Shown: in pieces, positions 37,933 through 48,740 of the stretch
How positions within the stretch are numbered: the first letter of the stretch is position 1
How the letters are laid out: every line of letters starts with the position of its first letter
DNA from: Bombella dulcis
Lineage (GTDB): Bacteria; Pseudomonadota; Alphaproteobacteria; Acetobacterales; Acetobacteraceae
Length of the DNA: 64,000 nt
Assembly (NCBI RefSeq): GCF_026385505.1
Contig: NZ_JANIDV010000002.1
Span: 306,524-370,523, forward strand
Reading direction: 5' to 3'
Notes under the pieces: generated by a model
Told to the model about the DNA's origin: nothing
The model's database searches: none
Seen by the model: only the letters and a program-made list of their open reading frames with translations
Translations under genes and position numbers: made by a program

Positions 37933-39170
37933 CAGACCCATTCACCGGAGCGCATGAGCGGCGTGCGCTGGCCATCTTTCAGACCGTCAATGTCGATTTT
38001 GTCGGAGCCGATCATCCAGTCGATATGGATGATGGAATGATTGGCCCCACGGGCGATCAGCTCTTCCTTGCTCAGCCCTTCCGGGTCGGTCATGCATTTC
38101 GTGTAGGCCTGACCAAGAGCAATATGACAGGCGGCGTTCTCATCGAACAGGGTGTTCTGATACAGAATGCCACTCTGGGAGATGGGGGAGGAATGCGGTA
38201 CGAGGGCGACCTCACCAATACGGCGCGCGCCTTCGTCACTGTCCAGAATGCGCTTCAGCACATTTTCGCCCTTGCTGGCGTGGGCCTCCACGATGCGCCC
38301 CTTCTCGAAGCGGACCTGAATCCCGTCAATGAGTGACCCCTGATGGAAGAGAGGCTTGGTGCTGGAGACGGTGCCCTCCACACGGGCACAGTGCGGCGTG
38401 GTGAAGACCTCTTCCGTCGGAATGTTCGGGTTGCAGACCACGCCATTTCTGGCCTCTTCAGACCCACCAGCCCAGAGGTGACCGTCAGCCAGCCCGACCG
38501 TCAGGTCCGTGCCCGGCCCGGTGAAGTGAAGGGCATCGAAGCGGCGGTCATTCAGCATGGCGGCACGGGCATGGAGGGTGCGGTTATGTTCCGCCCATGC
38601 CGCAACGGGGTCCGCCGCTGTCACGCGGGAGGCATGGAAGATGCCGTTCCACAGGGCCGTCATGGCTTCATTTTCCGGCAGGTCAGGGAAGACCTGCTGT
38701 GCCCAGGCGGGGGTGGCACAGGCGATGATGTTCCAGTTGATGTCAAAATTGGTGATCCGCTCCATGGCGGGGCGGTAGGCTGCAGAATTGGCCCGGCTGA
38801 CACGGGAGATGTGATCCGGGTTCTGGTCTTTCAGCAGGGTCGGGTTCCCGCCCGTGATGGCCATGCGGGCAGCCCCGTTGCCGAAGGCCTCCGCCATGCC
38901 CCTGGCCATCCAGTCCGCCGCCGTGTCGAAGCTGTCTTCATACCCATGAAGGAAACGGGACAGTGTGGTTTCATCATCCTGATACAGGGTGGTGACCAGA
39001 GAGGCCCCTGCTTTGTAGGCATGGGCCGTGATGTGCCGGATGAGGGGCACGGCTTCCAGCCCCGCTGTGATGATGAGCTGCTGGCCGGGGGTGATGTTCA
39101 GCCCCGTGCGGACGGAGACTTCAGCCAGACGGTCAAGAAGCTGGTCATGTGTGAATGATGATGTGGGCAT
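37932..39170 (-). CDS. M29-family aminopeptidase (AmpS/PepS, aminopeptidase T type)
   Basis: Cobalt/zinc-activated cytoplasmic aminopeptidase, 412 residues. Typical M29 features: TGLNITPGQQLIITAGLEAVPLIR at the N-terminus, then FTGPGTDLTVGLADGHLWAGG, CNPNIPTEEVFTTPH (metal ligands Glu and His), GSLIDGIQVRFEKGRI, and ANHSIIHIDWMIGSDKIDIDG near the C-terminus, carrying further ligands. Probably recycles peptides. Start supported by AGGATC upstream. Confidence 0.92.
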   Translation of the reverse strand: MPTSSFTHDQLLDRLAEVSVRTGLNITPGQQLIITAGLEAVPLIRHITAHAYKAGASLVTTLYQDDETTLSRFLHGYEDSFDTAADWMARGMAEAFGNGAARMAITGGNPTLLKDQNPDHISRVSRANSAAYRPAMERITNFDINWNIIACATPAWAQQVFPDLPENEAMTALWNGIFHASRVTAADPVAAWAEHNRTLHARAAMLNDRRFDALHFTGPGTDLTVGLADGHLWAGGSEEARNGVVCNPNIPTEEVFTTPHCARVEGTVSSTKPLFHQGSLIDGIQVRFEKGRIVEAHASKGENVLKRILDSDEGARRIGEVALVPHSSPISQSGILYQNTLFDENAACHIALGQAYTKCMTDPEGLSKEELIARGANHSIIHIDWMIGSDKIDIDGLKDGQRTPLMRSGEWV

Positions 39171-39206
39171 GGGATGATCCTGTGAAATGATGATGTCTGG
39201 ATGGAA

Positions 39207-40271
39207 TCAGCGGGGCAGGAGGTCGTCCAGCGCAGCCAGAAGGGCGTCCATCTCCTCATCCGTGCCGATGGTGATGCGGAGCCAGTCGGCAATACGGGGG
39301 CTGCTGCCCTGGTGGCGTACGATGATGGCCCGCTCCCGCAGGCCGGCAAAAATCCGGTCCGCCGAACAGGAAGGGTGATGCGCCAGAATAAAGTTGGCCG
39401 TGGAGGGAAGAACCGTCATCCCCCGGTCCCGCAGGGCCGTGACGGTGCGGTCCCGGGTGACGATGATGCGGGCCGTGGTCTGTTTCAGCCACTCCGTGTC
39501 CCGGATGGAGGCTGTGGCCCCGGCCTGTGCCGGACGGGACAGCGGGTAGGAGTTGAAGCTGTCCTTCACCCGTGTCAACCCCTCGATCAGTTCTGCCGAG
39601 CCGATGGCATAGCCGACACGCAGCCCCGCCAGCCCGGAGGATTTGGAGAAGGTGCGGACGATGAGCAGATTGGGATAATGCTGTGTCAGGGCCGCCGCAC
39701 TTTCTCCGCCGAAATCGACATAGGCTTCATCAATGATGACGGTCTGTGTGGTGAAGCGTTTTAGCAGTCCTTCAATGGCGGAGAGGGGCAGGCTGATGCC
39801 CGTATTGGCGTTGGGGTTGGCGATGATGATGCCGCCCGCAGGGCCTTCATAATCGTCCAGTGCAATGGTGAAATCATCCCGCAGGGGAATGGTGCGGTAC
39901 TTCAGCCCGAACATCTGGCAGTAGATCGGGTAGAAGCCGTAGGTCACGTCGCTGAACAGGACCGGTGCGTCATCATGAAAGAGTGCACGGAAGGCATGGG
40001 CGAGGACCTCGTCGGATCCATTCCCGGCAAAGACACACTCGACGGGAACGTTTTCCTGTTCGGCAATGGCCGTGCGGAGGGCAAGGGCGGTCGGATCGGG
40101 ATAAAGGCGCAGCTCGTCATTCACGCTGGCCTTCATGGCGTCCAGTGCCCGGGGGGACGGACCGTAGGGGGATTCATTGGTGTTCAGCTTGACCAGACTG
40201 GCCATGCGGGGCTGTTCACCAGGGATGTAGGGCTGGAGGTCATGGACCCGCCTGTTCAAGAAGCGGCTCAT
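39207..40271 (-). CDS. hisC: Histidinol-phosphate aminotransferase HisC
   Basis: PLP enzyme of histidine synthesis (imidazole-acetol phosphate to L-histidinol phosphate); paralogues also transaminate aromatic amino acids. 354 residues with KLNTNESPYGPSP, FAGNGSDEVLAHAFRAL, NPNANTGISL, IIDEAYVDFGG, and the PLP-lysine in RTFSKSSGLAGLRVGY. Four-base overlap with the ankyrin gene upstream (ATGA). Other his genes are not nearby. Confidence 0.9.
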   Translation of the reverse strand: MSRFLNRRVHDLQPYIPGEQPRMASLVKLNTNESPYGPSPRALDAMKASVNDELRLYPDPTALALRTAIAEQENVPVECVFAGNGSDEVLAHAFRALFHDDAPVLFSDVTYGFYPIYCQMFGLKYRTIPLRDDFTIALDDYEGPAGGIIIANPNANTGISLPLSAIEGLLKRFTTQTVIIDEAYVDFGGESAAALTQHYPNLLIVRTFSKSSGLAGLRVGYAIGSAELIEGLTRVKDSFNSYPLSRPAQAGATASIRDTEWLKQTTARIIVTRDRTVTALRDRGMTVLPSTANFILAHHPSCSADRIFAGLRERAIIVRHQGSSPRIADWLRITIGTDEEMDALLAALDDLLPR

Positions 40272-40771
40272 GGTGCGGGCGTTTCGGTGAAGAGGCTGCC
40301 AAGGCCCTGACGGTGGGCGAGGTCGCGTGCGGACAGGCCTTCGGCATCCCGGAGGTCAGGGTCTGCCCCCCGTTCCAGCAGCAGGCGGGCCATGCCCTGG
40401 CGTCCGAACATGATGGCAAACATGAGCGGTGTCCGTCCGGCATGGTTGGGTCTGTCAATGTCTGCACCACGGTCCAGCAGCAGGCGGGCAATGGGTTCAT
40501 AGCCCTTGAAGGCGACACCGGAGAGGGCCGTGGCTCCCTTGGCGTCCGTTCCGTTCGGATCGGCCCCGTTGTCCAGCAGCAGGCAGGCCGTGTCGAGCTG
40601 GTCATTATAGGTGGCGACAATCAGGGGCGTGTAGCCCCGGCCATCGGTGCAGTCCACCGGCATCCCGGCATCAAGGAACTGCTTGACCAGATCATTCTCA
40701 CCATTGCGGGCCGCATCAATGAAGAGAGCGGTGATCTGCTCCGGGGTGAAAGACATTTCGGGCTGCGTCAT
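40268..40771 (-). CDS. Ankyrin-repeat protein
   Basis: A 167-residue cytoplasmic protein made almost wholly of four to five ankyrin repeats of about 33 residues: NDLVKQFLDAGMPVDCTDGRGYTPL, DTACLLLDNGADPNGTDAKGATAL, PIARLLLDRGADIDRPNHAGRTPL, GMARLLLERGADPDLRDAEGLSA. Ankyrin repeats bind proteins; no partner is indicated. No signal peptide. First gene of the hisC run, next to the divergent promoter region of tkt. Confidence 0.92.
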   Translation of the reverse strand: MTQPEMSFTPEQITALFIDAARNGENDLVKQFLDAGMPVDCTDGRGYTPLIVATYNDQLDTACLLLDNGADPNGTDAKGATALSGVAFKGYEPIARLLLDRGADIDRPNHAGRTPLMFAIMFGRQGMARLLLERGADPDLRDAEGLSARDLAHRQGLGSLFTETPAP

Positions 40772-41116
40772 GGATGGGCTGCCTTTGCGGTAAAGAAACA
40801 GTGTCAGAAAAGGTTCCCGAATGTCCCGCCTGCAGGCTGTCAGGTCAAGAGGGCCTTCTTTCGGTCTGCTGGATATGTGGTGGGTGATGCATGGATGAAA
40901 GGGGGAGGCCTGGCCGGAATCTGTCGGCCTCTCTGACAGGGAGAGCCTGTTGATGTGCTGGGGGCAGGAAATTTGCTCTTATTCGTCGGTTGGGCATTGC
41001 GTTCTTCCACAGGATAAGGCCAGTTGTGAAATATCTGGACCGTGGCGGGCTGTGTTAAGGGGCATGGGCCTGCGGCGGGAGATCAGATGAGTGTTTGAAT
41101 TGAGGACGTTAGATCA
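40772..41116. other. Divergent region between the ankyrin gene and tkt
   Basis: 345 bases without a supported gene; it should contain promoters for both directions. I see short G+C-rich repeats (GGCCTG, GGGAG) but no clear operator, riboswitch or strong -35/-10 pair. Confidence 0.5.
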
Positions 41117-43192
41117 GTGAACAGTACGCTGTCGAAACTTGGCATAGACACGATCCGCACATTGGTGATGGATAGTGTAGAGCGCGCACAGTCCGGTCAT
41201 CCGGGTACCGCAATGGCTCTGGCTCCGGCCATGTATGCTTACTGGCAGTTTACGATGTATTATAACCCGGCCGATCCCTTTTGGCCGGGACGTGACCGAT
41301 TTATCCTCTCGGGTGGGCATGCGTCCATCCTTCTCTATGCCACGGTCTTTCTGGCCGGGGTGAAGGATATCGAGAACGGACAGGTCGTTGACCGTCCGGC
41401 CCTGACGCTGGAAGACCTGAAGAATTTCCGCCGTTTTGAATCCCGCACGCCGGGCCACCCTGAATATGGGCTGACGGCCGGTGTGGAGATCACGACCGGC
41501 CCGCTGGGGCAGGGATGCAGCAGTGCCGTCGGCATGGCCATGGCCGAACGCTGGCTTGCCACGCATTATGGCCGTCCGGGCTTCAGTCTGTTCGGCTATC
41601 ACATCACCTCTTTCTGTGGTGATGGCGACATCATGGAAGGCGTGTCTGCCGAGGCGGCCTCTCTGGCGGGCCATCTGAAGCTGGGCAACCTGACATGGGT
41701 CTATGACAGCAACCGCATTTCCATCGAAGGCTCCACGGACGTGACCTTCACGGAAGATGTGGCCATGCGCTTCGCCTCTTACGGCTGGCAGGTGCTGGAA
41801 GTGGAGGACGGCAATGACGTTCCCGCTATCTGCGAGGCCTTGAAACAGGGTCGGGAGGAAACATCCCGCCCGACCCTGATCATCCTGAAGACGGTCATCG
41901 GTTATGGGGCACCGGGCAAGGCCGGGACCGCCTCGGCGCACGGTGAGCCGCTCGGCATGGAGGAGCTGGTGGGGGCCAAGAAGGCCTATGGCTGGCCTGA
42001 TGATGCCCCGCATTTCACCGTGCCTGATGGTGTGCGGGAGCATTTCGAGGAGTTGGCCGGGCAGCGTGGTGCCAGGGCGCAGGCCGAGTGGGAAAAACAG
42101 TTTGCTGATTACTGTGCCCAGTACCCGAAAGAAGGGGATGAGCTGAAGCACATCTTCGCCGGTACGCTGCCGGAGGACTGGGAGAAGGACTTGCCCGTCT
42201 ATCCGGCTGACGGGAAGGGGCTGGCCTCTCGCCAGAGTTCCGGTGAAGTGCTGAACGCCGTGGCGTCGCAGTTCCCTTGGCTGGTTGGTGGTGCGGCGGA
42301 CCTTGCCCCGTCCACCAAGACCCTCATCAGGGGGGCACGGTCATTGCGGGCCCCGTCCAACATGGTGCAGGAAGGCGCGCATTATGATGGCCGGAATGTC
42401 CATTTCGGGGTGCGTGAACATGCGATGGCGGCCATCTGCAATGGTCTGGCCCTGAGTGGCCTGCGGCCTTTCTGTGCCGGGTTCCTGATCTTCTCGGATT
42501 ACATGAAGCCCGCCATCCGTCTTGCGGCCCTGATGCATCTGCCCGTGATCTACGTGTTCACCCATGATTCCATCGGTGTGGGTGAGGATGGGCCGACCCA
42601 TCAGCCCATCGAGCAGCTGGCCCAGTTCCGGGCCATGCCGGGGCTGACCATGCTGCGTCCGGCAGATGCCAATGAAGTGGTGGAAAGCTGGCGTGTGGCC
42701 ATGCAGCACCGTGCAGGCCCTGTTGCCCTTGCCCTGACACGGCAGAACCTGCCCACGCTGGACCGTACCCGCTATGCTTCTGCCGCAGGTGTGGCCCGGG
42801 GCGGTTACGTGCTGGCGGACTGTGAAGGCGTGCCTGAAATTCTGCTGATGGCCTCCGGGTCTGAGGTTTCTCTCGTGGTGGGAGCCTATGAGCGACTGAT
42901 CGCCGAGGGGGTGCGTGCCCGTGTGGTTTCCATGCCGAGTTTCGGCCTGTTCGACAGTCAGGACAGGGCCTATCGTGACTCCGTCCTGCCACCTTCTGTC
43001 CGTAAGAGGGTTGGTGTAGAAATGGCCGCCGGTTTCGGCTGGGACCGTTATGTGGGGCTGGACGGCACCATCATGGCCATGAACAGCTTCGGGGAGTCCG
43101 GTGCTGCGGCGGAGCTGATGGCGAAGTTCGGGTTCACGGTGCAGGCCGTTTATGAGCAGGCCCGCCAGCTGTTACAGCCGGTGGCGGACTGA
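41117..43192 (+). CDS. tkt: Transketolase
   Basis: ThDP enzyme exchanging two-carbon units in the pentose phosphate pathway. 691 residues: N-terminal MDSVERAQSGHPGTAMALAP, thiamine motif GDGDIMEG followed by NLTWVYDSN, and central EHAMAAICNGLAL with Glu at the ThDP contact, then THDSIGVGEDGPTHQPIEQLA and the C-terminal domain. The start is GTG at 41117 with GAGGA somewhat far upstream. First gene of the pentose-phosphate operon; tal-pgi starts 19 bases after its stop. Confidence 0.97.
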   Translation: MNSTLSKLGIDTIRTLVMDSVERAQSGHPGTAMALAPAMYAYWQFTMYYNPADPFWPGRDRFILSGGHASILLYATVFLAGVKDIENGQVVDRPALTLEDLKNFRRFESRTPGHPEYGLTAGVEITTGPLGQGCSSAVGMAMAERWLATHYGRPGFSLFGYHITSFCGDGDIMEGVSAEAASLAGHLKLGNLTWVYDSNRISIEGSTDVTFTEDVAMRFASYGWQVLEVEDGNDVPAICEALKQGREETSRPTLIILKTVIGYGAPGKAGTASAHGEPLGMEELVGAKKAYGWPDDAPHFTVPDGVREHFEELAGQRGARAQAEWEKQFADYCAQYPKEGDELKHIFAGTLPEDWEKDLPVYPADGKGLASRQSSGEVLNAVASQFPWLVGGAADLAPSTKTLIRGARSLRAPSNMVQEGAHYDGRNVHFGVREHAMAAICNGLALSGLRPFCAGFLIFSDYMKPAIRLAALMHLPVIYVFTHDSIGVGEDGPTHQPIEQLAQFRAMPGLTMLRPADANEVVESWRVAMQHRAGPVALALTRQNLPTLDRTRYASAAGVARGGYVLADCEGVPEILLMASGSEVSLVVGAYERLIAEGVRARVVSMPSFGLFDSQDRAYRDSVLPPSVRKRVGVEMAAGFGWDRYVGLDGTIMAMNSFGESGAAAELMAKFGFTVQAVYEQARQLLQPVAD

Positions 43193-43211
43193 CTGGAGAG
43201 GGGTAGGGATC

Positions 43212-46061
43212 ATGGAACGCACTCTGCCGGATACACCGTTGACCCGTCTGGCTGATCATGGGCAGTCCATCTGGCTGGATTTTATCCGGCGGGACTTCAT
43301 TGAGGATGGCCGGCTGGCGGTCATGGTGAAGGAGGACGCCCTGAAAGGGGTGACCTCCAACCCTGCCATTTTTGAGCAGGCCATCGGGCATGGTGCGGAA
43401 TATGAAGACGCCGTCCAGGCTCTTCTCAGCAGGGGCAGCCTGACGGCGGGTGAACTTTATGAGGCTCTGGCGGTGGAGGACATCTGTCAGGCCTGTCAGG
43501 TCCTGCGCCCTGTTTTTGATGAGACTGACGGGCGGGACGGTTATGTCAGCCTCGAGGTCTCCCCCTATCTGGCCTATGATGCCGAAGGGACCCTGGCCGA
43601 GGCCCGCAGGCTCTGGGAAGAGGTTGGCCATCCCAACGTGATGATCAAGATTCCCGCAACGGCTGAAGCCATTCCGGTCATCGAACAGGCCATTGCCGAA
43701 GGAATCAATGTCAATGTCACGCTGCTTTTTGCGCTTGGCATGTATGAGAAGGTTCTGGAAGCCTACCTGCGGGGGCTGGAAGCCCGTGTGAAGGCAGGCC
43801 AGCCCGTGGGGCATGTCAGCAGCGTGGCGTCCTTTTTCGTCAGTCGTATTGACGGGCGGATTGATGGCCAGATTGACCGCCGTGTGGCGGCGGGTGATCC
43901 GGAAGCTGAAGCCCTGCAGGCCCTGCGGGGGACGGTGGCCATTGCCAATGCTCGCATGGCCTACCAGCATTATCTCAGTGTCGTGAAGAGTCCCCGCTGG
44001 CAGGCTCTGGCAGCAGAGGGGGCACAGACGCAGCGTCTTCTCTGGGCCAGTACTAGCACGAAGGACAGGGCCTATCGTGACGTGCTGTATGTGGAAGAGC
44101 TGATCGGGGAGGATACCGTCAATACGCTGCCTCCCCGTACTCTGGAGGCCTTCCGGGACCACGGGATTCCGCAGGCCCGTCTGGGGCAGGATGCTGATGC
44201 CGCACGCAGGATTCTGGCGGAAACGGGGCGGCTTGGCCTTGATCTGGACAGCGTGACCACCACCTTGTTGGAAGAAGGTGTGGCTGCTTTTGAAGTCGCT
44301 TTTGATGGATTGCTCGGTGCGGTTGCGGCCCGCCGGGAAGCTGTTTTGGGGGAACGTCTGATGCGAGTATCCTTGGCATTATCGGATGAACTGGAAAATG
44401 CCGTCGTTGCTGCCGGCAAGAGCTGGAGCCGGGACGGCAAGGTGCGACGTCTCTGGGATCGTGACGCCTCCGTCTGGACCAATGGGCCGGAAAGCCAGTG
44501 GCTTGGCTGGCTGGATGTCGTCAGGAATGGCCGCGCAAGCCTTGAGGCGTACGAGGCCCTCGGCCGTGAGGTGAAGGAGCGTGGCTACAGCGACATTCTT
44601 CTGCTGGCAATGGGCGGGTCCAGCCTTGGCCCGGAAGTGCTGGAAGAGACATTTGGCCAGGTGCCTGGTGGACCTAAGCTGCATGTTCTGGACAGTACCG
44701 ATCCCCAGCAGGTTGCCAGCTTTGCCAGGGCCATTGATCCGGCCAGAACGCTGTTCATCGTTTCCAGCAAGTCCGGCAGCACGCTGGAACCGAACATCCT
44801 GTTCGCCTATTTCTGGGAACAGGCCGGGAAGGCCCTGGGGTGCAAGCCCGGTGAGCATTTCGTTGCCGTGACGGACCCTGGTTCTTCTCTGGAGACAGTC
44901 GCCAGGGAGCATGGTTTTGCCCATGTTTTCTACGGGAATCCGGAGATTGGCGGGCGGTATTCCGTCCTGTCCGCTTTCGGTCTCGTCCCGGCTGCGGCTG
45001 CGGGTTATGACGTCCGTGCCCTGCTGGACAGCACCCAGCTGATGATCGAGGCCTGTGATGCGTCCGTGCCCCCCGTGACGAATCCCGGTGTCAGCCTCGG
45101 GCTGGCCCTGGGCGTGGCGGCGACGAGCTTCCGGCGGGACAAGGTCACCTTCGTGGCGTCGGAGAAGATTGCATCCCTCGGGGCCTGGCTGGAGCAGCTT
45201 CTGGCCGAAAGTACGGGAAAGAATGGCACGGGCCTCATTCCCATCGATGGCGAGCCGCTGGGCACGCCGGACGTCTATGGCGATGACCGTGTCTTCGTGG
45301 AGCTGCGTCTGGGGCATGAGCCTGTCAGTCCGGGGCTGAAAGCTCTGCGTGAGGCAGGCCACCCTGTCGTGACCCTGCATCTGGATGATGTCGAACAGAT
45401 CGTGCAGGCTTTCTTCGTCTTTGAATTTGCCACGGCGGTGGCGGGTTCCGTGCTGGGAATCGATCCGTTCGATCAGCCGGACGTGGAGTTCAGCAAGGTG
45501 GAAACACGCAAGCTGACAAAGGCCTATGCCGAGACGGGACGGTTGCCGGAAGAGACACCGTTCGCCGTGGATGGCAGCCTGTCCTTCTATGCGGATGAAC
45601 GCAACCGCCAGGTTCTGGGCAATGAGAGTGCAGAAACCATTCTGAAAGCTCATTTTGACCGTGTGGGCAAGAATGACTATATTGGCCTCCTGGCTTATAT
45701 TGAGCGGAACAAGGCTCATATCGCTTGGGAGCAGACGGTGAGGACAGAGTTGAGGGACCGGCTCCACGTCGCAACGGCGGCGCAGTTTGGTCCACGGTTC
45801 CTTCACTCCACAGGCCAGGCTTACAAGGGAGGTCCCGACAGCGGCGTCTTCCTTCAGGTAACGGCGGGTGATGCGGCCGACCTGCCCGTGCCGGGGCATG
45901 TTTACAGCTTTGGTATTGTCAAGGCCGCCCAGGCACGTGGGGACTTCGATGTTCTGGCTGCCCGTGGCCGCCGTGCCCTGCGTGTGCATATTGCCGGGCC
46001 TTTGCAGGCCGGGCTGGACCGTCTCGCTCAGCTGGTGACAGATAGTGTAAAAGGAGCTTGA
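43212..46061 (+). CDS. tal-pgi: Fused transaldolase / glucose-6-phosphate isomerase
   Basis: One 949-residue protein with two enzymes. Transaldolase occupies about residues 1-370: [24 protein letters not shown] with the Schiff-base Lys, and [13 protein letters not shown]. Phosphoglucose isomerase occupies about 400-949: [27 protein letters not shown], and a C-terminal sugar-phosphate-binding region with [18 protein letters not shown]. The fusion is a known feature of acetic acid bacteria such as Gluconobacter and lets pentose-phosphate products re-enter glucose 6-phosphate. Start at 43212 follows GAGAGGGGTAGG; the longer ORF from 43152 overlaps tkt and is rejected. Confidence 0.95.
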   Translation: MERTLPDTPLTRLADHGQSIWLDFIRRDFIEDGRLAVMVKEDALKGVTSNPAIFEQAIGHGAEYEDAVQALLSRGSLTAGELYEALAVEDICQACQVLRPVFDETDGRDGYVSLEVSPYLAYDAEGTLAEARRLWEEVGHPNVMIKIPATAEAIPVIEQAIAEGINVNVTLLFALGMYEKVLEAYLRGLEARVKAGQPVGHVSSVASFFVSRIDGRIDGQIDRRVAAGDPEAEALQALRGTVAIANARMAYQHYLSVVKSPRWQALAAEGAQTQRLLWASTSTKDRAYRDVLYVEELIGEDTVNTLPPRTLEAFRDHGIPQARLGQDADAARRILAETGRLGLDLDSVTTTLLEEGVAAFEVAFDGLLGAVAARREAVLGERLMRVSLALSDELENAVVAAGKSWSRDGKVRRLWDRDASVWTNGPESQWLGWLDVVRNGRASLEAYEALGREVKERGYSDILLLAMGGSSLGPEVLEETFGQVPGGPKLHVLDSTDPQQVASFARAIDPARTLFIVSSKSGSTLEPNILFAYFWEQAGKALGCKPGEHFVAVTDPGSSLETVAREHGFAHVFYGNPEIGGRYSVLSAFGLVPAAAAGYDVRALLDSTQLMIEACDASVPPVTNPGVSLGLALGVAATSFRRDKVTFVASEKIASLGAWLEQLLAESTGKNGTGLIPIDGEPLGTPDVYGDDRVFVELRLGHEPVSPGLKALREAGHPVVTLHLDDVEQIVQAFFVFEFATAVAGSVLGIDPFDQPDVEFSKVETRKLTKAYAETGRLPEETPFAVDGSLSFYADERNRQVLGNESAETILKAHFDRVGKNDYIGLLAYIERNKAHIAWEQTVRTELRDRLHVATAAQFGPRFLHSTGQAYKGGPDSGVFLQVTAGDAADLPVPGHVYSFGIVKAAQARGDFDVLAARGRRALRVHIAGPLQAGLDRLAQLVTDSVKGA

Positions 46062-46063
46062 GG

Positions 46064-47065
46064 ATGCGTATCGGAATTATCGGACTTGGCCGCATGGGTG
46101 GCAACATTGCCGTCCGCCTGACCCGCAAGGGGCACGATGTTGTCGCGTTCGACCGGACACCTGCTGTCACCGATAAGATCGTTGAGCGGTGTGAAAAGGG
46201 ACGTGCCCAGGGGGCAGCAACCTTCGAGAAAATGGCGGAGCTTCTCTCCGGTGAAGAGCGTCGTGTGATCTGGCTCATGCTGCCCGCCGGTAAGGTGACG
46301 GAAGACTGCATCCAGAAGCTGGCCCCCCTGCTGGGCAAGGGCGACATCATCATTGATGGTGGCAACACCTACTACAAGGAAGACATCCGCCGGGCGAAAG
46401 AGCTGGGTGAGCGGGGCATTGACTATATCGATGTCGGCACTTCCGGTGGTGTCTGGGGCCTCGAGCGTGGCTACTGCATGATGTATGGCGGTGAGAAGCA
46501 TGCTGCGGAGTATGTGGACCCGATCCTTGATGCTCTGGCTCCGGGCATGGGTGACGTGCCCCGCACGCCGGACCGTGAGGATGACGGGCGTCATGACCCG
46601 CGGGCAGAGAGAGGGTATCTTTACTGTGGTCCGGCCGGAGCTGGCCACTTCGTGAAGATGATCCATAATGGCATCGAATACGGCATGATGCAGGCCATTG
46701 CTGAAGGCTTTGACATTCTGGCCAGCAAGAATGCCGAGAAGCTGCCGGAAAGCGAGCGTTATGACCTGCATCTGGCTGATATTGCCGAGGTCTGGCGTCG
46801 TGGCAGTGTCGTGTCGTCCTGGCTGCTGGACCTGACAGCCGAGGCTCTGGCCCGTTCCAGCGATCTGAACGAGTTCAGTGGCGAGGTGCAGGATTCCGGC
46901 GAAGGCCGCTGGACGATTGAGGCGGCCATTGAGGAAGATGTTCCGGCTCCGGTGATGACGGCTGCCCTGTTCACACGTTTCCGGTCCCGTACCGGCAACA
47001 ACTTTGCCGAGAAAGCCCTGTCCGCCATGCGGTATGGCTTTGGTGGCCATACTGAACGCAAGTAA
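46064..47065 (+). CDS. gnd: 6-phosphogluconate dehydrogenase, short NAD-type form
   Basis: Decarboxylates 6-phosphogluconate to ribulose 5-phosphate. At 333 residues it is the short form (YqeC/GndA type), not the 470-residue enteric form. Rossmann motif [10 protein letters not shown], then VVAFDRTPA where an Asp rather than Asn-Arg ends the second strand, which leans to NAD; substrate motifs [27 protein letters not shown], and [18 protein letters not shown] with catalytic Lys/Asn. ATG at 46064 is chosen over TTG 46058 since AAGGAGCTTGAGG precedes it. Confidence 0.95.
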   Translation: MRIGIIGLGRMGGNIAVRLTRKGHDVVAFDRTPAVTDKIVERCEKGRAQGAATFEKMAELLSGEERRVIWLMLPAGKVTEDCIQKLAPLLGKGDIIIDGGNTYYKEDIRRAKELGERGIDYIDVGTSGGVWGLERGYCMMYGGEKHAAEYVDPILDALAPGMGDVPRTPDREDDGRHDPRAERGYLYCGPAGAGHFVKMIHNGIEYGMMQAIAEGFDILASKNAEKLPESERYDLHLADIAEVWRRGSVVSSWLLDLTAEALARSSDLNEFSGEVQDSGEGRWTIEAAIEEDVPAPVMTAALFTRFRSRTGNNFAEKALSAMRYGFGGHTERK

Positions 47066-47140
47066 CAGACTGTCCTGACGGTGGGGATGCGGTAGGGGAG
47101 CCGCTCCCCCACTTTCCCCCCGGGAGGGAGGGAGAGAACC

Positions 47141-47983
47141 ATGACAGAGACATCCCCTTCAGTCAGGCTGGTGCTGTCCGACATGGACGGCACCATTCTT
47201 GATTCTGATCGGACCATTTCCCCCACAACATGCGCTGCCGTGCAGAAACTTGCCGGGCGGGGCGTTGCGCTGGCCCTGGTCAGTGCCCGTCTTCCGGCGG
47301 CCGTCCTGCCTTATGTCCGTCAGCTTGGGCTGAAAGGCCCGTGTGCCGGTTTTAATGGTGGCGTCTTCTTCATGCCTGATGGCACGATCCTGAAAAGCCA
47401 TCATTTTTCCGGGGACGAGCTTGTGGCCATCATGGAGGCCCTGTCTCCCTTTCCCGTGGAAATCTGGTGCCAGACGGAACAGGAATGGCTGCTCTGTGAT
47501 GACCAGACCCCTCTTGCTCTGGGGGAGCATGAGCTGACGGGCATCACGCCACGGGAAGTTCCCTCACTGCCGTTACAGTCAGGAATCGTGAATCGTCTCA
47601 TGGTCTGTTCTGAAGATACGGCCCTGATTGCCCGACTGGAGCAGGAACTGGCGGCACCTTTTGCGGGGCGGGTCAGTATGCTGCGCTCTGCCCCTCACAA
47701 GCTGAACATCACTCCGGCCCGGGCCACGAAGGGTGAGGCAGTGGTTGAACTGGCCAAACTTTATGGCGTGACACCGCAGGAAGTGGCGGCGATTGGTGAT
47801 GCTCCCAATGATATTCCGATGCTGAAGGCAGCCGGGATGAGTATTGCCATGGGGCAGGCTCAGGATTTTGTGAAGCAGCAGGCTGCCCATGTGACTGGAA
47901 AACCTGATGAAGGTGGCTGGGCATACGCAGCCGAGACGTTCATTATGCCGGCAGCTCCCCCGTCAGCGGGGAACAAGACGTGA
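47141..47983 (+). CDS. Cof-type HAD-superfamily phosphatase
   Basis: Cytoplasmic sugar-phosphate-type phosphatase of 280 residues. HAD motifs are clear: motif I DMDGTILDSD (nucleophile Asp), motif II SAR in ALVSARLP, motif III Lys in RATKGEAVVEL, motif IV GDAPNDIPMLKAAG. The cap (about residues 85-195) is the Cof C2 type. Lying between gnd and pgl in the same direction, it may remove phosphate from an intermediate or by-product of the pathway; this is inference. Strong purine-rich ribosome site (GGGAGGGAGGGAGAG). Confidence 0.9.
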   Translation: MTETSPSVRLVLSDMDGTILDSDRTISPTTCAAVQKLAGRGVALALVSARLPAAVLPYVRQLGLKGPCAGFNGGVFFMPDGTILKSHHFSGDELVAIMEALSPFPVEIWCQTEQEWLLCDDQTPLALGEHELTGITPREVPSLPLQSGIVNRLMVCSEDTALIARLEQELAAPFAGRVSMLRSAPHKLNITPARATKGEAVVELAKLYGVTPQEVAAIGDAPNDIPMLKAAGMSIAMGQAQDFVKQQAAHVTGKPDEGGWAYAAETFIMPAAPPSAGNKT

Positions 47984-47999
47984 TTCGGAGGGTAAGGGT

Positions 48000-48740
48000 A
48001 TGACGACAGACATGCGCCATGCGGTTGTGGATGTTCTGGAGGATGCAGATGCAGTGGCCATGAAAATGGCTGAACTGTTCATCAGCACGGTGAAAGACAG
48101 GCCGGAAGGAAAAGTGCGGATTGCCCTTTCAGGGGGGTCCACGCCGAAGAAGCTTTTTGCCATTCTCGCCCGCCCTGACATGGCCCGCCAGGTGGACTGG
48201 TCCCGTGTGGAGCTGTTCTATGGTGATGAGCGTTACGTGGCGGAAGGTCATGCAGATAGCAACCATGCCAGCGCACGGGAGCTTCTGCTGTCCAAAGTGG
48301 CCATTCCGGCCGGTCAGGTCCATCCGATGCCGACGACCACGACGGCGAAGGAAGATGCAGCCCTGTATCAGGCCACGCTCCAGAAGGCCTATGGGGCCAC
48401 TGAGCTTGAGGCGGGCCGCCCCCTATTTGATCTCGTCATGCTGGGGCTGGGGACGGACGGTCACACGGCGTCCCTGTTCCCGGGTGAGTCTGTGCTTGAG
48501 GAAAAGAAGGCATGGGTGGGTGTTGCCGACCCCAGCACGGCGCCGCATGAACGTCTCACGCTGACCTATCCGGCCATTGCATCTAGCAGTCTGGTTGTCT
48601 TCCTTGTGACGGGAGACAATAAAGTACCAATGCTGGCCCGTTTGCGCCAGGGTGATGGCAGCATCCCATCAGGGCGTATTGTTTCCGAGGGGAAAATACT
48701 GATACTGGCAGACAGAGCTGCTGCTGGAGAGCGTTCATGA
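48000..48740 (+). CDS. pgl: 6-phosphogluconolactonase
   Basis: Hydrolyses 6-phosphogluconolactone in the oxidative pentose phosphate pathway. 246 residues of the DevB/SOL family: IALSGGSTPKKLF, FYGDERYVAEGHADSNHA, and LGLGTDGHTASLFPG with the catalytic His. Start at 48000 after GGAGGGTAAGG; the ORF is open from 47907 but that overlaps the HAD gene. Overlaps rpiA by four bases (ATGA). Confidence 0.95.
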   Translation: MTTDMRHAVVDVLEDADAVAMKMAELFISTVKDRPEGKVRIALSGGSTPKKLFAILARPDMARQVDWSRVELFYGDERYVAEGHADSNHASARELLLSKVAIPAGQVHPMPTTTTAKEDAALYQATLQKAYGATELEAGRPLFDLVMLGLGTDGHTASLFPGESVLEEKKAWVGVADPSTAPHERLTLTYPAIASSSLVVFLVTGDNKVPMLARLRQGDGSIPSGRIVSEGKILILADRAAAGERS